Below, piece by piece: positions 46,501 to 56,083 of a stretch of DNA of 64,000 bases (position 1 is the first letter of the stretch; every line of letters starts with the position of its first letter). The notes under the pieces are model-generated. The model had not been told where the DNA came from. It saw only the letters and a program-made list of their open reading frames with translations, and searched no databases. This DNA comes from Globodera rostochiensis (taxonomy: Eukaryota; Nematoda; Chromadorea; Rhabditida; Heteroderidae). The stretch spans positions 372,001-436,000 of the forward strand of contig JAEVLN010000034.1 of assembly GCA_018350325.1 (NCBI GenBank). Direction: 5' to 3'. Position numbers and translations under genes: made by a program.

Positions 46501-48395
46501 CCTGGTAAGTTTGTAGTTGATCAAACTGGGTTGCAGTCCGGAATTTCGGGACCGAAAAGTTCGGAATCCGGGTTCAAAAAAATCCGGAATCCGGTTACAT
46601 CCCCTGGTAAGTTTGTAGTTGATCAAACTGGGTTGCAGTCCGGAATTTCGGGACCGAAAAGTTCGGAATCCGGGTCCAAAAAGTCCGGAATTCCGGGTCC
46701 AAAAAAAATCCGGAATCCGGTTACATCCCCTGGTAAGTGGTGGTTGATCAAACTGGGTAGCAGTCCGGAATTTCGGGACCGAAAAGTTCGGAATCCGGGT
46801 CCAAAAAGTTCGGAATCCGGTTACATCCCCTGGTAAGTTTGTAGTTGATCAAACTGGGTTGCAGTCCGGAATTTCGGGACCGAAAAGTTCGGAATCCGGG
46901 TTCAAAAAAATCCGGAATCCGGTTACATCCCCTGGTAAGTGGTGGTTGGTCAACTGGGAGGCGTCTCTTGGTAAATATCTGCTTACAAAAATAGGCCTGA
47001 CGACTAGACAGCAAAATGGGATGTTCTCCAGCTATCACACCCTGCTGCTTGTCCTGCACTTTCTCAACCGAAAAGAGGCGAGTTTGGCACGATTTTGAGG
47101 TGGAAAAAGTGAATTTCGAATGTCCAAAATTGAGAAATCAGTCGCATTCTCAATTTTTTGGGCTCCAAATTCGGAAAAAAGTTGGCCTACGAGGCAAAAT
47201 TTACAAATGCTGACAGGTGCCGGACAATGTACTGCCCGCATTCGTCGACTTTCCTGCCGAAATGCGGGACCAAATGTGTGCACCCGACGTGGCCAACATT
47301 GTGCAGCAACTTGACGAGCCTCCGCCGTTGGGGCGATTGCCATGTGAAATTTATAAAAAAAAATAAATTAATTTTTTAAATTTTGTTTTTTTTTGGGTTC
47401 AGTTTGGACGAGTAAATGTGCAAAAAGTGTTGGGGAATTGGCTGTCGAGTTGGTGGACTATTACGCGCTGTTTGACCCACAGACAACGGCCATCTCCATT
47501 GAGCATGGGCGCACAGACAAAATAAAACAGGACGCAAATTTGAAGGACCGGCCGTTTCTCTACGTGTACGACCCGTTTCACAAGGAGCCGGTGTGTGTTG
47601 TGCGTCCAATTTTTTTAAACCTTTTTCAGAGGCTGCTCGCTCTCTCTCTCTTTCTCTCTCTTTCTTTCTCTCTCTTTCTTTCTCTCTCTTTCTTTCTCTC
47701 TCTCTCTTTCTCTCTCTCTCTTTCTCTCTCTCTTTCTTTCTCTCTCTCTCTTTCTTTCTCTCTCTTTCTTTCTCTCTCTTCTCTCTCTTCTTTCTCTCTC
47801 TTTCTTTCTCTCTCTCTTTCTTTCTCTCTCTTTCTTTCTCTCTCTCTTTCTTTCTCTCTCTCTTTCTTTCTTTCTTTTCTTTCTCTCTCTTTCTTTCTCT
47901 CTCTCTTTCTTTCTCTTCTCTCTCTCTTTCTTTCTTTCTCTCTCTCTCTTTCTTTCTCTCTCTCTCTCTTTCTTTCTCTCTCTCTCTTTCTTTCTTTCTC
48001 TCTCTCTCTTTCTTTCTCTCTCTCTCTCTTTCTTTCTCTCTCTCTCTTTCTTTCTCTCTCTCTTTCTTTCTTTTCTCTCTCTCTTTCTTTCTTTCTCTCT
48101 CTCTCTTTCTTTCTCTCTCTCTCTTTCTTTCTCTCTCTCTTTCTTTCTTTTCTCTCTCTCTCTTTCTTTCTCTCTCTCTCTTTCTTTCTCTCTCTTTCTT
48201 TCTCTCTCTTTCTTTCTCTCTCTTTCTTTCTCTCTCTTTCTTTCTTTCTCTCTCTCTCTTTCTTTCTCTCTCTCTCTTTCTTTCTCTCTCTCTTTCTTTC
48301 TTTTCTCTCTCTCTCTTTCTTTCTCTCTCTCTCTTTCTTTCTCTCTCTTTCTTTCTCTCTCTTTCTTTCTCTCTCTTTCTTTCTCTCTCTTTCTT

Positions 48396-48427
<32 letters not shown>

Positions 48428-50476
48428 ATCCATAATGTCTATTGATTGACAAAAATGGGTTTTTTTCCAGGGTTCGTAACTGTCCTTATTTGTAAGATTT
48501 GTCCTTATTTCAGACCTTCGTCCTTATTTTGTTCTTATTTTTCGAATTTTGTGAAGATTTTCATAATATTTTGATCCAATTTTCAAAATTAGCGAAGCGA
48601 ATTGGACCAATTTTCATTACAAATTAAAAAATTCCAAAAAATTTTCTCGGAGGCGCCAATTGGCACCACCGACCTCCCAGAACCCAAAAATTGTAAAAAT
48701 TTATTCGCTTTTGGCCAATTCGCTTTTTACCCTATTCGCTTTTTGTGTGTTATAAGTATAGGCACTCTAACCTTCTTACTGTCTGCGCTCTTTCTATTTT
48801 GTATTAGTTTATATAGACAAAAAGCGAATAGGGTAAAAAGCGAATTGGCCAAAAGCGAATCGGGGTCTTGTCGAGAGAAATATGATTAAAAAAGTACATT
48901 TCATGCAAAAAAATAAAGATTTACTCTATTTTTGACCTTCACTGTCCTTATTTTGGAAAATTTTAGTTACGAACCCTGGTTTTTTCGATATAATCAATTT
49001 TGTGAGTCCCCCCATCCCCCCTAATTTCAGGCAACGACTTCAGACCTTCTCGGCAAAGCGCTTGTCTTGGCCTTCCAGTTTTTGCGCGGCCAAATGACGG
49101 CTGGCAAACATTTGGCCACATTTCCCCTGCTGGACGGCCTTGCCGAAGAGTTTGCTGCACATGCGCGCAAACGTGGCATTCTGTGGTTCAAAAATTTGAA
49201 GCAGGATGGCGGAGAGATGTTGAGGGATATGAAGAACGTCAGGTTCGAGCAGTTGCCGGAGGAACAGGGGGAGCGAGAGATGAAAGACGTAAGGTTCGAG
49301 CAGTCGTCGGAGGAACAGGGGGAGCGGGAGATGAAAGACGTCGGGTCCGAACAGTCGTCGGAGGAACAGGGGGAGCGGGAGATGAAAGACGGCGGATTCG
49401 AGCAGTTGCCGGAGGAACAGGGAGAGCGGGAGATGAAAGACGTCGTGTTCGAACAGTCGTCGGAGGAACAGGGGGAGCGGGAGATGAAAGACGGCGGATT
49501 CGAGCAGTTACCGGAGGAACAGGGAGAGCGGGAGATGAAAGACGTCGTGTTCGAACAGTCGTCGGAGGAACAGGGGGAGCGGGAGATGAAGGGCGGCGGA
49601 TTCGAGCAGTTGCTGAGGAACATGAGGACGAAGAGAAGGCGGGAGATGAACGTCGGGTTCGAGCAGTTGTCGGAGGAACAGGGGGAGCGGGAGATGAAAG
49701 ACGTCGGGTTCGAGCAGTTGTCGCAGGAACAGGGGGAGCGGGAGATGAAAGACGTCGGGTTCGAACAGTCGTCGGAGGAACAGAGCGAGATGAAGGACGG
49801 CGGATTCGAGCAGTTGCCGGAGGAACAGGGGGAGCGGGAGATGAAGGGCGGCGGATTCGAGCAGTTGCTGAGGAACATGAGGACGAAGAGAAGGCGGGAG
49901 ATGAACGTCGGGTTCGAGCAGTCGTCGGAGGAACAGGGGGAGCGGGAGATGAAAGACGTCGGGTTCGAGCAGTTGTCGGAGGAACAGGGGGAGCGGGAGA
50001 TGAAAGACGTCGGGTTCGAACAGTCGTCGGAGGAACAGAGCGAGATGAAGGACGGCGGATTCGAGCAGTTGCCGGAGGAACAGCGGGAGCGGGAGATGAA
50101 GGGCGGCGGATTCGAGCAGTTGCTGAGGAACATGAGGACGAAGAGAAGGCGGGAGATGAAAAACGTCGGGTTCGAGCAGTCGTCGGAGGAACAGGGGGAG
50201 CGAGGGATGAAAGACGTCGGGTACGAGCAGTTGTCGGAGGAACAGGGGGAGCGAGGGATGAAAGACGTCGGGTACGAGCAGTTGTCGGAGGAACAGGGGG
50301 AGCGGGAGATGAAAGACGTCGGGTTCGAGCAGTCGTCGGAGGAACAGGAGGAGAGCGAGATGAAGGGCGGCGGATTCGAGCAGTTGCTGAGGAACATGAG
50401 GACGAAGAGAAGGCGGGAGATGAAAAACGGCGGGTTCGAGCAGTCGTCGGAGGAACAGGGGGGGAGCGGGAGATGA
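43562..50476 (+). CDS. Poly(A)/poly(U) polymerase-like nucleotidyltransferase B, probably catalytically dead
   Basis: Tandem paralogue of A. Exons in phase: 43562-43729, 44350-44567, 44658-44765, 44842-44953, 45225-45282, 46995-47077, 47217-47343, 47403-47590, 49031-50476; about 835 residues. It shares the DLN and FEIRF substitutions of A, so the loss of the metal-binding residues predates the duplication. Exon 3 reads SVLLVKR then KPVVFGRFDDG, the more canonical version; A has a 4-base loss here compensated by a different donor. The ALIRTNF micro-exon of A is absent. The tail is about 26 acidic 17-residue repeats (FEQSSEEQGEREMKDVG and a LLRNMRTKRRREM variant) ending SGR. The gene is twice as long as A because of an intronic 102-bp array (45320-46945) and a CT-rich microsatellite (47637-48430). 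The intron after exon 6 again has donor GAG|GCGAGT. Confidence 0.8.
43990..44280. repeat. ~36-bp minisatellite in nucleotidyltransferase B intron 1
   Basis: Seven or eight units of TTTTTGGTCAATATTTTGGC plus ACTTTTTGGGG. Paralogue A lacks it. Similar phrases occur singly near 54285-54350. Confidence 0.8.
45320..46945 (+). repeat. 102-bp intronic tandem array with a splice donor in each unit
   Basis: Lies between exon 5 (donor ATGG|GTGAGT at 45283) and exon 6 of nucleotidyltransferase B. Each unit contains GTCCGGAATT...CGGAATCCGGTTACATCCCC followed by TGGTAAGT, and most begin with a TGGG(T/A)(T/A)GCAG acceptor-like phrase. About 14 units; paralogue A has only two (40360-40500). The unit length is a multiple of three, so frames stay open through many units (GISGPKSSESG-type). 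Confidence 0.85.
47637..48430. repeat. CT-rich microsatellite in nucleotidyltransferase B
   Basis: About 800 bases of (CTCTCTTTCTTT)n polypyrimidine on the plus strand in the last intron. Absent from paralogue A. It opens artificial LSLF / EREK frames on either strand. Confidence 0.95.
48703..48870. mobile_element. Small foldback element of GCGAATTGGCC type
   Basis: Arms ATTCGCTTTTGGCCAATTCG / CGAATTGGCCAAAAGCGAAT, each continuing with a second GCGAAT-GGGTAAAAA unit, around a loop of about 70 bases. It sits in the last intron of nucleotidyltransferase B, between two near-identical TCCTTATTT phrases (48480-48540 and 48945-48960). Confidence 0.65.
49210..50470 (+). repeat. Coding 51-bp tandem repeat, nucleotidyltransferase B tail
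   Basis: Units encode (F/Y)EQ(L/S)(S/P)EEQGEREMKD(V/G)(G/V/R); every fifth to sixth unit is replaced by a basic LLRNMRTKRRREM block, giving a higher-order repeat. The opposite strand is open over the same length only because of the repeat. Confidence 0.9.
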
Positions 50477-51189
50477 AAGACGGCGGAGTCACTTGAGTCG
50501 CCGCCATTGGCTTTCCATCTTTTTTTGTTGATATCTGATTTTTTGATTGTTGGAATTGAAAGAAAAATTTCGTCGAGCTTTGGAATTTAAATTTTTGATA
50601 CCTTTGGACCGACCCTGAACGGGGTTTAACCCGATTTGGACAAACTGCAGTGAACACTCCACTCGAAAATGGCATAAATGGATGTGCCAATCGCTTCGTC
50701 TTGGCACAAAAAAATCTTTAGATGCCTAAAATTGGTCGAGTCTCTCTATTTTGGAATGTGAAAATTCCAAAATAAGTAAAAGACGATATTTCCGACTAAA
50801 AACATGGTTTTGGTGCATAAGAATCAAATTTGATATCTTAACTTTTAAACGGTTTATTATCGTTTACTTCCTGCTAGATAATAGTTTCTAAACATATTTA
50901 TAGTGCTTTCGATTGGTACCCAATTCGGGTCCGGGGTTCGAAATTGGTCTATATAAATATCAGATTCTGATCCTACGCCCCCGAATACCCCTAAAAACAC
51001 CTTTTTCTCAACTTTGAAAACAAACATTTTTTAATTTTTTATAAAAACATAGATGTCGAAATCATAGATTAGAGGATGTCTTATGATAAATCTGATGTCA
51101 TATTCGTGATCAGCTACCTCAATAACCCCTGAATACACTTAAAGAATTGCATAAAACCTTCAAATTCCGCTCATAAATGCTTTTTTCTT

Positions 51190-51515
51190 ACTAAAAAACG
51201 AATCGTCCCTAAAAAAACGAATCGTCCCAAAAAAACGAATCAGGTCAAAAACGAATTGGGTAAAAAACGAATTGGCCAAAAACGAATCGGGTCAAAAATG
51301 AATTGGCCAAAAACGAATCGGGTCAAAAACGAATTGGCCAAAAACGAATCGGGTCAAAAACGAATTGGCCAAAAACGAATCGGGTCAAAAACGAATTGGC
51401 CAAAAACGAATCGGGTCAAAAACGAATTGGCCAAAAACGAATCGGGTCAAAAACGAATTAGCCAAAAACGAATCGGGTCAAAAACGAATTAGCCAAAAAC
51501 GAATTGGGGTCCGTT
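51190..51515. repeat. 31-bp tandem array AAAAACGAATTGGCC / AAAAACGAATCGGGTC
   Basis: About eight units alternating GAATTGGCC and GAATCGGGTC, ending GAATTGGGGTCCG. Same vocabulary as the foldback at 48703-48870, so probably one arm of such an element, expanded. Confidence 0.75.
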
Positions 51516-51899
51516 CTTGATTGGGGAGTACAAAACACAACAGACAGACACGGAATCAATCAATAATCGATGAAAACCAACTTTCCTCCCAGTTTTGTTG
51601 TACTTTGTGCTGTTGTTGTTGTTGTTGTACACCCACCATTCATTCACCGATTGAAAACAGTCATTTTGGAGGATAGAAAAATTGGTGTCACCCCTCACAA
51701 AATGAAAAATGTGCATCATTCTTTGACCATTCCTACTACATACATAGAGGTACCTCTCTATATCTAAAATCTTCTCAAATTGAACAAAATAAAATAGGTA
51801 ATTATTGTTGGGGTACCAATTAGAAAGCTTTTAACGAGTTTAATCTGTTGTATGTGTAAGCATAAACTAAAGTGTTTGGACAAATATCAAGTTTACACA

Positions 51900-52760
51900 C
51901 CGAAAAGTGCAAAAAACTGAAAATTTAATTTCGAATTTCCGAATTTCGAAAAAAATCGATAATTTTCGGGCCAATCGACACCGCCGAACCCCCCTCCCTC
52001 CACCTCCCCAGTCCCAATTTTTTTTTTTGATTTTTTAAAAATATATTTAGGGATAGGATTTATATGTGCTAAAAACCCCAAAATATGTATGTTTTTATGT
52101 GCTAAAAATACGAAAATATGTGCTAAAAATCCCAAAAAATGCCAAAATATGTGCCAAAAATGGCCAAAATCTAGTCAGTTTACGCATAAAAACCTTCAAA
52201 ATTCAACTATCTTTATAATTTTGCCCCTACAGTTTTGTAAATATAATATTTTTCACATGTTTTGGAAAATTTTATAAAAAATATCAAAAGTAAAAAATTT
52301 TAGGGAAAATGTCGATTTTTGTGTGAGGATTTTTGGTCCAAGAAAAAGTCATTTTTTAGGGGTGCATTTTTGAAAATTTTTAAAAAGTCGATTCTTTTTT
52401 ATTGCATTTTTCTTAAGGAATTTTTTGAAAAATGGCGAAATATGTGCTAAAACTGAAAAAGCTTAAAATATGTCAGTAAATATTAGAGCTGTTCGAGAGT
52501 CTCGGTCTCGAACCGAGAAATTTCTTGGTTTTTTTGGGTCTCGGTCTCGAGTCTCGGTAAATTTCATGTCTCGAACAGCCCTAGTAAATATGTGCTAAAA
52601 AATCCCCCAAAATATGTTTTAATATGTGCTAAAAGTCGCCCTAATTCAAAAATTTTTCAAAACAAATACTATTTTTGGGCTTCTCTCATGGTAAGGAATC
52701 CACGAAAAAAATATGTTATAACATAAAAATCCTATCCCTAGATATATTATATAACAATTC
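51900..52760. repeat. A/T-rich dispersed element with TATGTGCTAAAA phrases
   Basis: Runs of AATATGTGCTAAAA, GGTGCATTTTTGAAAATTTT and TTGAAAAATGGCGAAATATG, interrupted by a short palindrome CTGTTCGAGAGTCTCGGTCTC. Related elements at 13940-14190, 16740-17100 and 28440-28990; a degraded second copy at 56084-56900. No coding potential seen. Confidence 0.6.
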
Positions 52761-53015
52761 AGAAATTTTTCTTTTTTTTGCGTTCGATTTTCTAAAATTA
52801 TTTTGTTGAGCGGGAAGAGGGAGGTATCAAAAATGTTTTAAAAATAGGCCAATTTTGTTAAGAAAATTTTTCAGACTTCCAATTTCCGACTTTTTTGGGG
52901 TCGTCGGCTTCCATCCCCGGATGCTCAATTAAAGCTCTCTAATGGTACCAATTAATGGCGGGAATCCCGTCCTCAGTCCCGAAAATAATCGATCTCCCCC
53001 CCCCCCCTCGAGGCG

Positions 53016-53578
53016 GAGCAGGACGTTTGGGCCCCGCCGTTTGGGCCCCAGGGACCTTTGAAGGGCCATATCTTGGAACCAACCAAACTAAATAAATTAG
53101 GTACTAATCCAAAAGCTAACCGATTCGACTTAAATAAAAAAAGTTATGACTCAGCCGCGCAAAAAAAGCAGGAAAATTGAGATTTTTACACGTTTTAAGC
53201 TATAACTTTTTTTATTTAAGTCGAATCGGTTAGCTTTTGCCTTTGTAAGCTTCTACTCATTGCATACTTTCGAACGATACCAAGAATGTTTGGTTTGGTT
53301 GACTTTGAACTAAGTTATAACGAAAAACAAGCCGGCGCCGAATCGTGCGCGCCGAAACGCGGGGTACCGAACTTTTTTGAAAAGGATTTAATCACTTTAT
53401 TGATTTGAATACAAAATCTACACAACAAAAGCTTTCGATTGATACCAAACTTGTTTCGTTTGGATAGTTCCAAGAAGAGTTATGGCCCTTCAAAGGTCTC
53501 TGGGGCCCAAACGGCGGGACCCAAACGGCGGGGCCCAAACGGCGGGGCCCAAACGACGGGGCCCTAACGACCCACACT
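53016..53578. mobile_element. Foldback element with CGTTTGGGCCCC arms, upstream of the GST-zeta gene
   Basis: Starts GAGCAGGACGTTTGGGCCCC and ends GGGGCCCTAACGACCCACACT, the same terminal pattern as 31411-32127 but with G for C in the core. An inner palindrome (GGGCCATAT... and TATGGCCC; TAACCGATTCGACTTAAATA and its complement) makes it a long hairpin. It ends 56 bases upstream of the GST-zeta ATG, so it occupies the probable promoter. Confidence 0.7.
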
Positions 53579-53633
53579 CATGGCTATATCCTCCATATTA
53601 GTCAATCGAGGAACTTTAATTTTTGATCAAACA

Positions 53634-55657
53634 ATGTCGACAAAACCAATTCTTTACTCATATTGGCGCAGGCGAGTGAATAAAAATGTGAAAAAAAAAA
53701 ATTTGTAAAATTTCATTTCAGCTCATGCGCCTGGCGTGTCCGTATTGCGTTGCATTTGAAGGGCATCGAGTTCGAGCAGCGCATTGTCAATTTGTTCAAC
53801 GGTGACCAAGTGCGTTGAATTAATCAGAGTGATCAGAATTTTTGATCAAAACACCATAGTAGCTGATCAGTAGGGCCCGGATTTTCAGTTTTTTTTTGTA
53901 GAATGGGGAATCATGAGAGAAGCCCAAAAATAGCATTCAATAAAATCAATATTTTGCTTTTTTTGAGAATAAATCAATATTTCGACATTTTTTCATAATA
54001 AATCAATATTTTAGGCATTTTTCATGAGAAAAATGTGATTTTTAGGCTTTTCCGAAAATTCTTGAAGAAATTCAATAAATCTTTGACCAAAAATCCACCC
54101 CCAAAGATCGTTAAACTAAAAATTTTTTATGTTTTTTATAAAATTTTCCAAAACGTGAAAGTTCATTTTCTATTTTGAGAGCAAAATTAATAAAAATGAC
54201 GAATTTTGAAGGGTTTACGCAAAATTTGACTGGATTTGGTCAGTTTTTACGCATTTTTTAGTTCATATTTTATCACTTTTTGGGGCTTTTGATCAATATT
54301 TTGGGGTTTTTTGGTCAATATTTTAAGTAAGTCAATATTTCGCGTTTTTTAGTCAATATAAATCCGGCCCAAATGATCAGTCATTTTGGTCAAATTAAAA
54401 AAAAAAAAAACTTTGCTTTGTTTACATCTTTTAGAAAGTGTTTTCGGCCTCAAATCTTTAAAATTACAATACAATGAAAAGGCAAGGTGTTGATCGAATT
54501 TATGATTTGATTTTTTGAATTTTCGACAAAATGTTCGAATTCGGGTTCGGGATCGGTTCAAACAGATTAAAATGTTGTGAACTCTTCCAGCACAAGGACG
54601 AGGAGTGCTTGGCCAAGTTGCCGTTCTCGAAAGTGCCCGTTTTTGTGCATGGCAAATTCGCATTAGCCGAAAGTATGGCAATCATCGAGTATTTGGAAGG
54701 TGCGCTTTTTCAAAATTTTTTGAAAAAAAACAAAAAAATTTTTTCAGAAAAATTTCCCGAACCCAACGCGCTGTTGCCGCCGAGTGCCGAGTGCCGGGCC
54801 CAAGTCCGTGCGCTGGCATTGCAAATTGTTGCAAACACGCAACCGTTGCAAAATTTAGTTGTGCTCCAACATCTTTCTGATGACCCGGCCAAAAGAAATG
54901 TTCTCGAACAAAAAATTTTATAAATAAAAAATCCCAGGACGGGATCCCGTCGAGATTTTCTCGGCATCTCGCGGGATTGAATTCGGGATCCCGCTCAACC
55001 AAATCGGGATTTAGTCGGAATCAAGGCTGGACGTGATCACGGATCACGCCAATTACGGCGTTTTTGGGGGGCCGTGATCACGGATTTTTTTCCCCGACCG
55101 CCGAGCATTCTTCAATCCCGCGGGATTGATTGTTGCTTTCTTATTAACAAAAATGATCCAATTTTTCAAAAAAAAAACGATGCCTGAGGTAATTTTGAAA
55201 ATGTTTTCGACCCCCGAGGAATCCCGAAAATTTTTTTGGTGATTGATCGAGATTTTGGTCGGATTCCGACCGACCTGAAATTTTCGGCTTTAGGTCCGAT
55301 GTCGAGGGATGTCGGGATTTGGCACGTTTGAAGGGCCCAAAAACGTTGTCGGGGGAGGGGGGGGGGGAGGGTCATCCAATTAATTGCCACAATAAAAGAA
55401 TAAACAATTTGCCTAATTTGTAAGCTATTTGTTTTTACCAATAAACAGTTTAGGCCTGGGCTCGTCATTGGATTGAACATTCATTCAACGCTTTCGAGAA
55501 GGCATTGGCCAAAACGGCGGGCAAATACGCCTACGGGGACAAACTCAGCTTGGTCAACAATTTACTGGGGGGGGGGGGAAATATGTTTTTAACAGCAATT
55601 GTTGTTGTTTTTGCAGGTCGATATTTGCATCCCGCCCCAGGTGTACAACGCAAAACG
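53634..55657 (+). CDS. gst-42: Maleylacetoacetate isomerase / zeta-class glutathione S-transferase, 5' part
   Basis: Isomerises maleylacetoacetate in tyrosine breakdown, using glutathione; cytosolic. Exons in phase: 53634-53671, 53722-53809, 54591-54699, 54748-54899, 55454-55552, 55617-55657, about 175 residues. It starts MSTKPILYSYWRSSCAWRV, carrying the zeta-class SSC-WR active-site motif (S13, S14, C15). Then LPFSKVPVFVHGKFALAESM, AIIEYLE, NTQPLQNLVVLQHL, AGKYAYGDKLSLVDICIPPQ and VYNAK, matching C. elegans GST-42 in order. Intron 1 has a GC donor (AG|GCGAGT). The last part (expected PYPT and QPDTP region, about 40 residues) is not found; after 55657 the sequence turns into repeats and degraded copies, so the gene is interrupted by assembly trouble or continues beyond the window. 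Confidence 0.9.
54920..55380. repeat. Repeat-filled intron 4 of the GST-zeta gene
   Basis: Contains GGACGGGATCCCGTCGAGAT and CTCGGCATCTCGCGGGATTG phrases that also occur near 12285-12330, a GTGATCACGGATCACG palindrome at 55035-55090, and a G run. No exon seen in it. Confidence 0.5.
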
Positions 55658-55689
55658 GTGAATTAAACCTCTAATATAATCCCCCACGA

Positions 55690-55785
55690 GGAACGATCGA
55701 GAATCTTAAAAAATCTCGAAGATATAAAATTTCGTCGATCGAGATTTCGATCAAAATTCTCGATCGATCCGTGCTCCATTCAAAA
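55690..55785. repeat. GATCGAG-family repeat copy
   Basis: GGAACGATCGAGAATCTT ... TTTCGTCGATCGAGATTTCG ... CGATCGATCCGTGCTCC; same family as 521-670. Directly follows the last GST-zeta exon found. Confidence 0.55.
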
Positions 55786-56083
55786 CGCTTAAGAATGGTC
55801 CCAGGTTTAACCTTATTTTATCCAGCGCGGCGTTCAGATGGCATTTCCGTCTGAGCAGCCCGGAAATTTTTTTGATTTTTGGCGGCTATTTGTTAAGATA
55901 GGGTCCCCCCCCCCTTTTTTTTTTTTCAAATTTCATTTCGAGTCTATGGCCAGAAGGGGTGGGGCGAAATTTTAGAATGATTGGAGTCCGCCCCCTCACA
56001 AAGATACAATTTTAAAGCTTTTAAAAAAATGTTTTGCATGAATGATTGCGAGTCCCGCCCCTCACAAAGATACAATTGAAAAT

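Noticed and set aside
45219..46836. Open frames of 100-188 codons in the 102-bp array as a protein domain
   Set aside because: They lie between splice sites of exons 5 and 6; kept only as a finding about cryptic splicing, not as a gene.
47393..48445. Frame of 350 codons reading VYDPFHKEP then LSLFLSLS repeats, and its reverse EREK frames
   Set aside because: The first part is exon 8 of nucleotidyltransferase B; everything after the donor at 47591 is the intronic CT microsatellite.
49239..50690. Minus-strand frames of 456-483 codons (SSDDCSNPTSFISRSP types)
   Set aside because: Antisense shadow of the coding 51-bp repeat; the plus frame continues exon 10 of a recognisable gene.
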